The notes under the pieces were generated by a model. It was not told the DNA's origin. It ran no database searches and saw only the letters and a program-made list of their open reading frames with translations. Below are positions 21,701 through 32,800 of a stretch of 64,000 nucleotides of DNA, piece by piece; position 1 is the stretch's first letter; every line of letters begins with the position of its first letter. The DNA is from Siphlonurus alternatus (lineage: Eukaryota > Arthropoda > Insecta > Ephemeroptera > Siphlonuridae): the NCBI GenBank assembly GCA_949825025.1, contig OX463786.1, positions 17,989,911 through 18,053,910 on the forward strand, given 5' to 3'. The translations under genes were made by a program, and so were the position numbers.

Positions 21701-22245
21701 CAAACAGCAAACAAGGTACAAAAAGAGAAAAATATTTAATTATAGTCATGGTAGTGAAAAAAAGATTTAATTCTTTACTGCACAATAAAACTAAAGAAAA
21801 ATGCAAGCCTCTTAAAAGAAATACAATATAATGGTTGAATTGTGTAATTTCACATATCTTAGGGATTATTGGGTATTTCCATCTATTTTTAGAGTAACAA
21901 ATTTGGCAAAAACCTCTAAATATAACAAAAATGTCAATGGTTTCAGTGAATTTAAAGTAACTTTTGCACAAGAACACATAATATTCCTGAAAGAAGAGAA
22001 ATAATGCAAATTTTGAACGAATTTCTAAATAAAAGACACGTAGAATATTAAAAAAAAATGTTAAAGTATTTCACAATATGAATGATATCGTAGCGGATAT
22101 ACAAATGTTTTATGACATTTTTAACCCAGTTTTGGTTGACACATCCTAGCAATTGTTGGAGATAACAATGTATATATGTGATAACAATGATGTTACAGGA
22201 GTGACGTTGGTGGATTCAATTAATTGCGGCATCGTGGAGGCGTGA
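18797..22245 (+). CDS. Small secreted Kazal-type protease inhibitor (gene 2)
   Basis: Exons 18797-18812, 20195-20368 and 22199-22245 join in frame to 78 aa. Exon 1 (MAKFT) splices through a GC donor (CACAG|GCAAGT) to an acceptor preceded by a perfect TACTAAC branch-point sequence. The resulting signal peptide is MAKFTVLLALLVAVLLLTT..NA. An in-frame ATG at 20182, inside the unspliced acceptor region, would give an equally good signal peptide (MFSTVLL...), so an alternative start is possible. The mature protein has eight cysteines: a CxCxC cluster, seven residues, PVC, 13 residues, NEC, LEC, NRC and a last Cys in exon 3 (SINCG). By Kazal numbering P1 is Arg, which predicts trypsin-like targets; this is inference. 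A polyadenylation signal follows 32 bases after the stop. Confidence 0.85.
18841..19092. mobile_element. MITE, 'CCCTAGTTGAAAAATTACATC' family, copy 1
   Basis: A ~250-bp element with ends CCCTAGTTGAAAAATTACAT / TTTATTTCAACTTGGGATAG. Inner blocks are AACTCATCCTTTACGTCTAAA, AAAGTGAGGATGAAATGAAGA and AAATAAGAGGGAATTAGACGA. It lies in intron 1 of Kazal gene 2. Other copies: ~19974-20150 (half), 20946-21187, 48595-48858, 54443-54862, 59171-59722 and 61230-62093. Confidence 0.75.
19974..20150 (-). mobile_element. Half copy of the CCCTAGTTGAAAAATTACATC MITE
   Basis: Contains the ...GAAATAAGATGAGTTTTA...GAGGTAAAAAG...ACATAATTTTTCAAC half only, ending ~30 bp before the acceptor of Kazal gene 2 exon 2. 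Confidence 0.55.
20503..20671. mobile_element. Palindromic MITE, GCAGCCTTGTTAATCACCATG family, copy 2 with internal duplication
   Basis: The hairpin centre (CATGCCCCGTAAGAATAACACAGGGCAT) is present twice in tandem, giving a 169-bp element instead of ~125 bp. It lies in intron 2 of Kazal gene 2. Confidence 0.75.
20946..21187 (-). mobile_element. MITE, CCCTAGTTGAAAAATTACATC family, copy 3
   Basis: Full-length inverted copy ending GAAGTAATTTTTCAACTTGAGG. It lies in intron 2 of Kazal gene 2. Confidence 0.7.
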
Positions 22246-22276
22246 TCGTTCTACAAAATTTTATATATCATACTTT

Positions 22277-22282
22277 AATAAA
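22277..22282 (+). terminator. Polyadenylation signal of Kazal gene 2
   Basis: AATAAA 32 bases after the stop codon. Confidence 0.6.
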
Positions 22283-22630
22283 TATATTTTTATAACATAT
22301 CTATAAAATGTGTATTATTATCTTTCTTCGATCCTAAATTGTCATCAATATTTTTTAAAGAGTTTAGTTTAAGCATGTATTATGTGTTGCAACCATTCTT
22401 TGTCAAAATATAATTTCATAGCCTTAAATTGCTAAGAAAAACAGAGAGAAGAAAAATAAGCAAGTAATAATTCGTAATAATATACATTATGTCACCTTTA
22501 ATTTATAGAAGTAAATTATTTATTTCCCTTCGATTTTACATGAAAAACGTAACAAAATCTTGTCATCATGTAACTGGAAGTTACTGCCTTACAGCTTGGC
22601 AGCAAATTAAATTAATTAATAATTAAATAA

Positions 22631-22752
22631 TAGGCCTGTTCGTAAACCCTGCTCGGTGTACACTTTCTACACCCAATTGACCTTATGTTCAGGTGCATAA
22701 GATCGATTGGGTGCAGAAAGTGTACACCAAACAGGGTTTACGAACAAGCCTA
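22631..22752. mobile_element. Palindromic MITE, CCTGTTCGTAAACC family, copy 2
   Basis: Starts TAGGCCTGTTCGTAAACC and ends GGTTTACGAACAAGCCTA. The centre GTTCAGGTGC differs from the copy at 7564-7678, while the arms are almost the same. Confidence 0.85.
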
Positions 22753-23704
22753 ATAATAAATTAGCTTATTGTACTTGTCATTTAATTAGAAATTTAATTT
22801 TGTAATTTTATATTATATTTTTGTATATTTATTATTTGAATTTAAAATTTTAATAATGAAAATATAATTTTTAAATACATTAAATTATTTACATAATAAT
22901 TTTTATGCAATATTTTAAGAAATTATCGAAAAAATTTAGCTAGGTCCTAATATATAAAATATAGCATGGCTTATAATTAGTAATGTGTTTTTATATATCT
23001 CTGACAGAGGGGGTAGGAGTTCGTAGTCAAATTTCTTAATTAGAACATGCCCACCCACTGTCCAAGTAAGGTTCTGGTATGGTTGATGAGAACTCCCAAT
23101 ACTAATATATAGTGAGGGAGCTCAAGTGCTTAAGTACCAAATGAAAACGAGGACATTTGTACTTCAGTCAGCTTCAGTTACTAAATTTACACTTATTATA
23201 ATTATTGTATCTTTCAAGCTATTAGTGTACAGGGATTGAAAAAAATTGTGCAATATGATGCATCTACAAATTCACTGTTACTTATTTTATAATTATAAAA
23301 TAAAATTGTATTAAATTTTTTATTAAATATAAGCTTTTTACGTACGATATTTTACAGATAGAATATATTTTTTAATTTAACTATTATTTTATTTTTATTT
23401 TTAAAATAACTTTTAAATTTAAAATAGTTTTTTCTGATGATTTAATGCTATTTAAAAACATCTAGGTCTCTAAAAAAATATCTGTAACGTAAACATACTG
23501 CATGCCACATATAATTTTCATTGTATTGTTAATTCTTTATAATTATAATTATGTTATATTGAAAAATATGATACAGCATGTATGTGATAACATACATGTT
23601 TTATTTGTAATATTCATGAAATATTTTAAATAGAAATATATTATTATTTTACAAGCATAATGCTATTTAGAATATGCTGAGAAATATCAATTAAAAGGAA
23701 CTAA

Positions 23705-23835
23705 AGCCGGTATTACACCATACAATCTTTTCTTACAAGAAAATTTCATCTTCATACAAACAAATGGAGTTTAAATTTTCTTGTAAGGAAAAATTGTATG
23801 CAATAATTAGAAAAATTGTATGGTGTAATACCGGC
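23705..23835. mobile_element. MITE, GCCGGTATTACAC family, copy 3
   Basis: Ends GCCGGTATTACACCATACAA / TTGTATGGTGTAATACCGGC mirror each other exactly. Internal arms are TCTTACAAGAAAATTT and AAATTTTCTTGTAAGG. Confidence 0.85.
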
Positions 23836-24504
23836 ATAATATTAAGTAGTGTATATTAATTAATTGATTTTATAACATTTTAACAATACACAATACTATA
23901 TTATTGAAAACTAAAATAATAAATAACTTTTAAACTTGTCTTTGGCAGTATTTTTTTTTTTTTTTTTTTTCCTCTTTAAAGCAACTGCTTAAAAAGCGCT
24001 CTGAACTTTGAAGTGACTAAATTAATTATCGGAGTTCTTATCAATTTGGGTCAGACTGTCAGACGAAAACAATCTCAGTTTGACGTATCTCTTGAACTGG
24101 ACCTCGAGATTGTTTACTACTTAAGGGGACAAAAAAATGTCCTACATTGAATGTATAATTAATTATAATTTTAATTGCAAATGTTTTGTCAATTAATTAT
24201 AATAATATAAAAATTTTAAGTTTAAAATATTTCTAGAAGACTGTCTAAAGTTTCAAGAAATATTTTAAAAATATACAATAATTGTCCTGCAAATTTTAAA
24301 AACAAAAATATAAAGCACGCTATAATACGATGTAATATAAAAGTTATTGATTTTGCAATAACTAGATTACTAGATTGCTTAAATTGAGATTTTTTGTTTG
24401 TAAGTAGTATAATTCCATCATTTTTTTTTTTTTTTTTTTTTTTTATTATTAAAATTTAGTACACATTGATGAAATAAAAGTGTCATTTGCAGTTGATAAT
24501 TTAG

Positions 24505-24510
24505 TTTATT
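24505..24510 (-). terminator. Polyadenylation signal of Kazal gene 3
   Basis: AATAAA on the minus strand, about 85 bases after the stop codon. Confidence 0.55.
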
Positions 24511-24594
24511 GATAATTAAAGAAAGTACATCCAAAGTTTTGCATCCATGTACCTGACATAAGTCAAGTCGTGGTAAAAGAAAATGTATTGTTGA

Positions 24595-26691
24595 TTAGCA
24601 GGGACCAACTCGCTGCTTGATGAAATCTGTAAACAAAAACAAAAAAATTCTATTAGAATTTCTCACGAGCAAAAGTAATTTATAAATTTTAAAAATAATA
24701 TGAATGATGTGCAGTGTAAAACTTTTTATTTTTTTTTTTTGCATCTTGCTAACATTAATAATAAACTGAAATAACCATATTTATTTATACTCTGATAATT
24801 TATTCTCTATTATTAATTATGTAATAATTATTATTTCATTCAACGATCATAATATATTATATTGTCACAGGTTCGGACTGGCCATAGGGCTGGGTCAGGG
24901 ATATCTAACTGGTCTCTTCACTTTTTAACACAGCGGATATACAAAGAGTGGCCTCAGACCCTCCTCCAGGTGGCTCCTGCTGCCTGTAATGTCTATATGG
25001 GCTACACTGGCCCCTAGCTTCCCAGTACGAGCCTATTTATCACCTTACTAGTACAGTATAAAATTTAGAAAATTAGGAATAAATTTTTGGATTGCCAAAA
25101 TTAACAACCCTAAATTACATCTTGAAAAAATAAGGTATTGAGAAAAATTAATTCTCCTAAAGTCTCTACCCAATTATTACAAAAGTAATTACTATAATTA
25201 CATACTATGTATGATATTAACTAACTTTCTTGTGGTAAGGAGGTAAAAACTATATATACTGAGAAGTTCTCTTTAACTTTCTATCCCAGAACTGTTCCAA
25301 ATTGGATTATAAAATATATACTTTAATGAATTTAAATAAAAATCATTTCATCAGATCATACACCAAAGTTTCAAAATCAACAATATTTTCTCTGCTACAT
25401 ATATTTGTCCCAAAAAATCATCCCCTAAAAAATTACTGAAGAACATGCGCCCTACTTCATATTAAAGTAGAGACAGAGGACGTACCTGACTTATTAGCAC
25501 AGTTCCTCGCTCTCATGACACACTCGTTGTCAAAGGTCTGGTCTTCTCCCGCAGAGTTGCGCGCGCACACCGGGCCGTAAAGTTGGGGACAGATGGTGGG
25601 GCAGTCCGAGTCGGCACCCTGTGACGTCACTCCGGCCACCAGCACCGCGGCTGTGGAGGGATAGAGAGTTAGAACATCCTACTGTCCTGTCATCTTGACG
25701 GTTCGGACGATTATACAATTTTTGTTGATTCTGTAACTCTACCGATGCCATAGGTATTGCTGTGTAGAATAAAATTAATATTTGAAGAGCGCCATAGGTT
25801 CGGTGTCGTTTATAATAATTAACTGATTCCAAATTATTTAATCATTTATTATTTAATAATTTTATTCTTTTTTATTTAATTAATTCTTTTAATACTCAGT
25901 GATAAAATAGATATTTATTATAATTATACGTAACACCAAATTGAATATAACGGTACAAAGGTGTCATAAGCTGTTCTCATAATTGGTATAAACCGTTGAG
26001 GAGGAATATATTACTGTATATTTATTTTAATATTTTTAAAGCCAATGTTAAAAAGTACAATTCAATATTGATGTTTAACATTATTATAAATTATATTTAC
26101 TTGTTTTTATTGTTTATCATTATTTTATAATATATTTATACTTTATTAAAATGTAAAATTTATAAAAATAAAAAGAAGTTTTGAATAAAAAAAAATTGAT
26201 TAAATTATTAACAAAAATTATGTCAACTATGTCACCTATTATAATTATATTTTCCATCATGAATACAGATGCAGAAGACAAAACAGTGCATTAATTTAAT
26301 ATCATTTAAGTTATTAAGCCTTATGTTCATTAGTTGGCGATCGAGATATAATATTGGAAATATTTCATTAACAGAATATGATGGTATTTCAACATTTTTA
26401 TTAACAAATACTCAACTACAACAATCCACAAAATTAAACTATATTATTTTAAATACGTCATATTTATTTATATATAAAATGTTACTAAACAAAATTTGTT
26501 TAATATTCCTGCAACATTAAAATAGAAAATAAAACCTATAATATATTAGGCGTGATTCACAAAAAAGAATCAAAACTCAGAGAGAATGGTTAAATTTTGT
26601 TTAAATCACGTCCAATATTTGGAATATTAAAATCAGAACTCAAAATTTTAATTAATAACTCACCAAGTACACACAACATGACGAACTTCAT
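24595..26691 (-). CDS. Small secreted Kazal-type protease inhibitor (gene 3)
   Basis: Exons, 5' to 3' on the minus strand: 26691-26664, 25650-25486 and 24626-24595, in frame for 74 aa. Exon 1 plus the start of exon 2 encode a signal peptide (MKFVMLCVLAAVLVAGVTS). The mature part is a classical six-cysteine Kazal domain: C, three residues, C, seven residues (PQLYGPV), C, 13 residues, NEC, six residues, C, 13 residues and a last Cys immediately before the stop (GPC). By Kazal numbering P1 is Gln, unusual for a strong trypsin or chymotrypsin inhibitor. Both introns are phase 1, as in genes 1 and 2, so the three genes probably share an ancestor. Gene 3 lacks the extra CxCxC cysteines of the other two. 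Confidence 0.88.
24870..25030. repeat. GC-richer island of unknown nature in intron 2 of Kazal gene 3
   Basis: About 160 bp (GGTTCGGACTGGCCATAGGG ... CACTGGCCCCTAGCTTCCCA) are much GC-richer than the surroundings and have no open frame with splice sites. Probably an interspersed repeat fragment; no second copy was found in the window. Confidence 0.3.
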
Positions 26692-26742
26692 GATTCTCGC
26701 TGGCAGGTTTGATATCAGCTGTGAGATACGAGGTGGTGCTCG

Positions 26743-26750
26743 CGTATTTA
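26743..26750 (-). promoter_or_regulatory. Candidate TATA box of Kazal gene 3
   Basis: TAAATACG within AGATAAATACGCGAGC on the minus strand, ~55 bases before the ATG. It is weaker than the box of gene 2. Confidence 0.35.
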
Positions 26751-27083
26751 TCTAAAAAGAGAGGTCACGTGACGTTCTAGAACCAATCATCAACTGGTGA
26801 ATCACTGCAGGTTTTTTTTATCACGATGTTGTCACAGGATGTTCTTTTCAGGTTTGTTTGTTCAAAATACCGTCCTGTTGTTGGACAATTAGCAACCTCG
26901 ACTTCTCTAATAGTTGCATCATAATTTTTTAAAAACATATTGCATTCATGTTAATTTTTTCTAGAATTATCCTCATTTATATGATAATTATTAAACGCTA
27001 CAAAAATATTTGTACAGTACAATAATGTATAGATAATTTTATTAATGCAGTTGTCATTTATTTATTTACAGTTATTCAAATAT

Positions 27084-27415
27084 CACGTGCGAGGTGTGAC
27101 GCAGTGCGCTTGACCAGGTCTTGTCAGATCACTGAAGTCAAGCAACGCTGAACGTAGTTAGTAGTTGGATGGGTGAACATTTTCAACAAAAAACATGTTT
27201 CCCACCCAGGGGTAAACCGTTGCGCTTTTCCACTATGTGGTTCCCCTGACACATTGTTCATTGACGTAGCGACCATCCTGGCTGAGGTTTCCACGTTTCC
27301 CTCAATCACAGGCAAATGCCGGGATGGATTACAAGAACGTGGCCGCCTCCGTTCCGGAAGAGCTCGCGAAACGCTAAGTTAGGGTTTCGGAAAGTTCGGG
27401 GTTGCAAAGTAGTAT
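27084..27415 (+). mobile_element. SINE with 5S-rRNA-like head (SINE3-type), copy 1
   Basis: Bases ~27098-27180 match the 3' two-thirds of metazoan 5S rRNA. Visible landmarks are GTC.GATCACTGAAGTCAAGC (A-box region) and GTTAGTAGTTGGATGGGTGA (C-box region), in the right order and spacing for the 5S internal control region. The body that follows contains GCTGAGGTTTCCACGTTTCCC, CACAGGCAAATGCC and a tail block GGTTTCGGAAAGTTCGGGGTT. A second full copy lies inverted at 35729-35999, and body-only fragments are at ~39165, ~40010, ~46620, ~57355 and ~57640. Confidence 0.75.
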
Positions 27416-28448
27416 GTAATTAGTAAGTAGAAGTACCCAATAGGGGTTGATAAAAAAATATATATATCAGGTTAAAAAGTAATGTTATTCTAGCTTCTAT
27501 TATAAGAATAAAATTGTTAGTTGTAGATTTAAAAAAAAAAAAAACTAAATTCCTTCTCTGCTGAAAAATAAATATTATGATTAATATAAAAATGTCTCAA
27601 GTTTAGAGATATTAATGTGAAGGGTTTTACGTTACCAATTCAAGGACTTGCTTTGTCAGATTTTTATTTTTTCATACACCAAAATAGATTTTATTATTAT
27701 TTATATTTATTTTTATTACCTTGATTTTAAATGCAGGTAGATCATTAATGAAATTCAAGAAAATTTGTTAAATGTTTACAGTAAAAATGGGTCAAACAAA
27801 CTCCCTAGCTAAATCAAAGCAAATATACTTTATATATAGCGATGGGCACAGCAATCCAAATATTGAATTAAGGTTGTAATTTCTGCATGCAGTTAACACC
27901 ATGGTGCAATTCACGCAGCTGAAATGAGGCTATTGACTGAGATTTTGTCATCAAATGCATTAACCTCCAAAATTCGCCCCATGCAGTTGTGATGAAATGT
28001 AAATAGTTTCGTAATTGCTCTAATTTCAAGTTGCATGTGCACTGTTTACATTATTACTCGAGAATCTTTTATGGGAGTTGCATAAGTTGTGATATGAAAT
28101 ATTTCAAATAACTTTTGTTGTAGGTCAAAATTTATAACAGCTCGATTGATTATTTTTAAATATTTATGACAAAATTCCTTCCACCTTTCATTATTTATTA
28201 CTTTAAAAGTATTAAAATTAACCAAGGTATAAAACGTTTTGAGGGTAAAATATTTTTTTAACACTATTTTTAAGTCGTACTTTTATTAAAAATGAATTTA
28301 AATTTGTAAATTTATTAAAGTTATAATTTTATTTTTAATTTTTTCAATAATTATATTAAAATTTGTGTTATTCTTATTTTTATATTAAATATTTTATTTA
28401 TTAGATTTTTTGATTATTACATAATATAACAGAATGTTTTGTTTTTTA

Positions 28449-28767
28449 AATGGAGTACCGACCTCAAAAGTTTTTATTGCAGAAATGGATAGAGGGTGCA
28501 AAAATATGCTACTCTGAATTTTTTCAGATTTTTCTGAGACCGGGAAGTATTTTTAAAAAATTATTGAAAGTGCAGAAAAAGTTGCCGCCTCTCTTAATAA
28601 AAGATAGGACCCAAAAGGGACGTGGATTCGAACCCGACCTCGCCAAAACTTTTTAGCAACACTTCCGGCCGGTCCCTAAAAAATCTGAAAAAAATCAGAG
28701 TAGCACATTTTTGCACCCTCTATCTATTTCTGCATGCAATAAAAAAATTTGAGGTCGGTACTGCATT
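28449..28767. mobile_element. ~320-bp palindromic MITE, AATGGAGTACCGACCTCA family, copy 1
   Basis: Ends AATGGAGTACCGACCTCA / TGAGGTCGGTACTGCATT, with subterminal TTATTGCAGAAATGGATAGA. The centre includes GGATTCGAACCCGACC. Other copies: 57765-58087 and 59334-59643; relatives are at 49913-50221 and 62874-62958. It shares CTGAATTTTTTCAGATTTTT with the 13062 family, so the two are related. Confidence 0.85.
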
Positions 28768-29010
28768 ACTTTTTTATAGAACATTAATAAACTATTTTAT
28801 GATTTAAAACTTTTTTTATATAAATTTTTTTCAAAATCTGAAAATTTACTTACCTCCAATGAATAATATATGTGAAAAAAAAAATGCATATAACAGTACC
28901 GTTGCTACACGAGGGAAAAAATATATACAATGTTGCACTAATAATGAAAAAAATATTAAAATTTAAGGGAAATGACTATTGATATTTATGATCAATGCTG
29001 GTCTGTTAAG

Positions 29011-29133
29011 GCGTGTTTCACGAAGCGATTAGCTTAACCACACGTTTAACTATACCTGCATGTTTTACGTGTTAAATCAGCTAGTTAAACGTGCTCACAG
29101 AAACCTGCATGGCTAACTGCTTCGTGAATCGCA
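29011..29133. mobile_element. Short palindromic MITE, GCGTGTTTCACGAAGCGATTAGC type
   Basis: Ends GCGTGTTTCACGAAGCGATT and GCTTCGTGAATCGC are inverted repeats, and inner arms AGTTAAACGTG / CACGTTTAACT mirror each other. Single copy in the window. Confidence 0.65.
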
Positions 29134-29606
29134 TCCAAATTTTTTACTGCACATCTTTTCAGATTACGTATATTTTTAAAATAGTTGATAACTTTTAAAT
29201 AATTATCTGCAATTTTAACAATTTTTAACCAATTATTTCTGTAATTTCTCATCAGATTTCAGCCTGCCATCAAGCATTATCATAATAATCATGCAGCTTC
29301 AGAAAAATGTCGACCTTGTTTCAAATCCATAATATTGTTTAGTGTAATTGTCCTTAATACAATATTTAATTATAATAAAAAACTAAATTTCTTGAAATAC
29401 TACTTGTCTTTTGTCAAATATTTCTTAGTTTGTATAATATATTTTACGTTAAAAAACATAAAAGTTCCTGATAAAATTATGACACGTTATATACGTCATA
29501 TTGAAAGATATTGAGAGAAAGAGGCAGTATTAAAGATAATCATGATGGAATAGGTAATATTATTCTTAATAAAATGAAAACAAAATACATGCATGGTTTT
29601 AAATAT

Positions 29607-29612
29607 TTTATT
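29607..29612 (-). terminator. Candidate polyadenylation signal of the NRF-6-like gene
   Basis: AATAAA on the minus strand ~255 bases after the stop codon. Other AT-rich words nearby make this uncertain. Confidence 0.3.
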
Positions 29613-29864
29613 ACAATTAACATTATTTTATCAAATTTACATTCAATGTTAGTTTTCCACAGACAATTAAGAAGTGGATATTTCAAATTATAATTAAATT
29701 CATTTTAAAAACTACTATTACCATCTATCGGTAAAAAATATAACTTGCTTTATAATATACGAAACTGAGGGAATTTTAAATCCAATTCATCATCAATTCA
29801 ACTGGCTGAAAGGGTGAAGCTAATAGCAACCCTCAGATTGCTGAAAACCATACGAGTTAAAATA

Positions 29865-32800
29865 TTAATTATTTTCCTCGTTGTTTTTATTAACGTCTTC
29901 CGTCGCTTCTCCCGCACTTTTCTCCTCCACAGGGTCCTCCTGCGATTTCTTCGCTTCGTCCTTCGCCTCACTGACCTTTGTGACCTTCTGGTGTTGACCT
30001 GAGATATAAAAGGTCATCACTGAAAAACTTATATTTATGTCCAGATCTAATGTACAACGTAACTCCTTGAATAAAGCCAATGAAAACCAAATTTAAAAAT
30101 AACTAATATAAGAAAACACATGACATAAATGTGCCACACAAAATAAATCAATATTTTGAAATATTTCAAGTAAACACTGATGAAAACAAACAAATATGTA
30201 ATTAAGAATAAAAATTTTTTTAAATATTTTACGATTATTTTTGTATTGCTTAGTAATTTATGCTAAAAATAAATATTTTTTTATTTAAATGTACATGTTT
30301 TTATATAAAATTTAATTTATTTTAAATATTATATATTGTTTTCTGTTAAATTATTTATTACTAAAATACAAAGTTAAAATATATTTTTATTTGTTGGCAT
30401 TAATTATTATATCTATAAAATTTGTTCCTTTTAATTTGTAGTCTGATATACAGTAAAACAAATCTAAGTTTACGCCTGACATGGCTAGACTATACGTCTA
30501 GACCGACTGGCGCCCCCTATCTTAGCCATGTTATGACTTCCAAGATGGCCGTCGCGCGTAATCGAATCCACACGTAAACTAAGATCTGTTATACTGTAAT
30601 CAAATATGTTTCTGATATTGCATTTATTCATATGCATACTTAATGAAAATTAGACGGATAAAATGCAACAAATGTAAAATTTTTCAAATACACAGTCAGG
30701 CTAAAAAAGCAAACATTTTTTTTAATAAAACTTTAAACTTTTAAATTTTTTGTAATTACTAAGGTCAAACATAAGCAATTATAATTTAATTAATGTATTT
30801 TTTTTTAAAGTCTAGATCCCTAGAAACTGTGGAAACAGAATGAGGAAAATAATTTTAATTTTCAAATAACATTTAGTAAATACTAAAATACTAAGGTCTT
30901 AATTTTTAGCACATTTCCGACTTAAATAAACCAGAAACAAATAATATAATGGACCTTACAGTAATTTGTTGTATATAGACCAATATGAAAAAATAAATTA
31001 AATAATTTATATTTAGGACCTCAAGTTATGTTCGATATATTTTTCCACCCCCCTATAACTGCATATTAATAGGGAGTAATAATAAAAAAAACACTTGAGT
31101 TATTAAACGGCCTTGCAATTCTATTGACCCTCTCCCCACTCACCCCTGGCGAAGGCGAGGTGCAGAAGGTTGAGGGTGGGGGCCTCACATCCCAGGTACA
31201 GAACCATCGCCAGCCAGCCGTTAATGAAGAGGTCGCTCAGGAAGCGTTGGACCTGGAGGAACAGATGGCATTTTTTTATAATGTACACTCTTCGCCTCTG
31301 AAAATTTCTCTTCTGCATTGCAGCCTTTTTAATCACCATGTCTTGTAAGTTTAATACACGGCATGGTGATTAACAAGGCAGCAAACGAGAACTCCCAGAG
31401 TCGAGGAGTGCATCAAAACGATGTTTTTAATACGTTGGTAAATTCTTTAGTAAAATCAAACCTAGAGCTTTGTTGATTGCACGAATGTCGATATAATTAA
31501 GACGTAAGAAAATTTAATAATACATATTTTAAAAATCATTTTGAATTATTTTCAAATTTCAAATATTTTAAATTCTAGGTTCAAATTTACTTAATAAAAT
31601 TAAATTAACATTTTGAAGATACGATAGTGTAGTCACCTACTGAGGATACCCATTACCTTTAAAACTGATACAAATTTATATTACTATATAATAAAATATT
31701 TCATAAAACACCAATTTCCACGGTTCCCCCACTCACGATCGCGAAGTGGCTGACGTAACCGACGGTGAACGAGTGTCCGGAGTCGTAGTAGAAGAGGATG
31801 AATTGCGTGAGGAAGGCGCAATAAGAGAGTCGGCTGAGGGGGAGCAGGGCGGGCCAAGACAGGATCGAGTTCACCCAGCCTGGAATATAATTAACAGCTG
31901 AAGTTTGAAGTTCTTTTAAGTAATATAAACCCACATCAGTTGAAAACTTACGTACTATTTTTACAGCAACTGGATCATTAAATTATTTATATGATGAATT
32001 TTTCTGTCATAAATTTTTTAGCTCTTAAAATCCTTGTTCGTTTCTATCTACTGAGGACAGTTCAAACACTCCAAAACTTGATTTATTCTGAATATATAAT
32101 ATATAGTTAAATACAGAAACCATCAGAGACCGCGTATTTTATGGCCAGAAATTTTACAAAGATTTTCAAAGCTTTGCGGAGTCTCAAAATGGTGTCGCTA
32201 TAAGTGTAGCTCATAAAAATGTACTGCACTAGCGACACCATGCTCTGAAAATTTTTGACAAATTTCTGACATAAGACACGGAGATCTCTGAGCTAAATAC
32301 TCACCCCCGTATCCTCTAGAGCAGGCGAAAACGATCCATGCAAGAGACAGCGACCATCCCAGTTTGTGGAAGCCCGCGTACAGTGAGGCCAGGAAGGGGT
32401 CATACTGGTACCCTGGCTGGTACATGACAGCGGTACCAAACACCACAGCCAGGGCACACACGGTGGAAAGGAACCATCCTGCTGCGACCATCCACTGTCA
32501 ACATAACATTGTTATGTACTGGTACCCTGGCTGGTACATGACAGCGGTACCAAACACCACAGCCAGGGCACAAACGGTGGAAAAGAACCATCCTGCTGCG
32601 ACCATCCACTGTCAACATCACATTGTTATGTACTGGTACCCTGGCTGGTACATGACAGCGGTACCAAACACCACAGCCAGGGCACAAACGGTGGAAAGGA
32701 ACCATCCTGCTGCGACCATCCACTGTCAACATAACATTGTTATGTACTGGTACCCTGGCTGGTACATGACAGCGGTACCAAACACCACAGCCAGGGCACA

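Larger units (their letters stand above)
22753..24594. other. AT-rich intergenic stretch between Kazal genes 2 and 3
   Basis: Holds one MITE (23705-23835), T homopolymers at ~23947-23970 and ~24419-24444, and a slightly GC-richer patch at ~23010-23170 of unknown nature. No gene is seen. Confidence 0.5.
26760..29864. other. Intergenic region between Kazal gene 3 and the NRF-6-like gene
   Basis: AT-rich. Contains the 5S-headed SINE (27084-27415) and palindromic MITEs at 28449-28767 and 29011-29133. No gene is recognised. Confidence 0.5.

Noticed and set aside
27098..27180. 5S rRNA gene
   Set aside because: Only part of the molecule matches, the 5' third and 3' end do not, and it is fused to a repeat body found elsewhere without it; a SINE head fits better.
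28610..28650. GGATTCGAACCC, resembling a pol III B box / tRNA T arm
   Set aside because: It lies in the asymmetric centre of a palindromic MITE without an A box or foldable tRNA, and copies keep the palindromic ends of a DNA element.
31121..31143. Stop codon at 31121 as the end of the NRF-6-like protein
   Set aside because: A consensus donor (AGGG|GTGAGT) precedes it and joins in phase to a coding exon at 29998-29865; kept only as a possible isoform.
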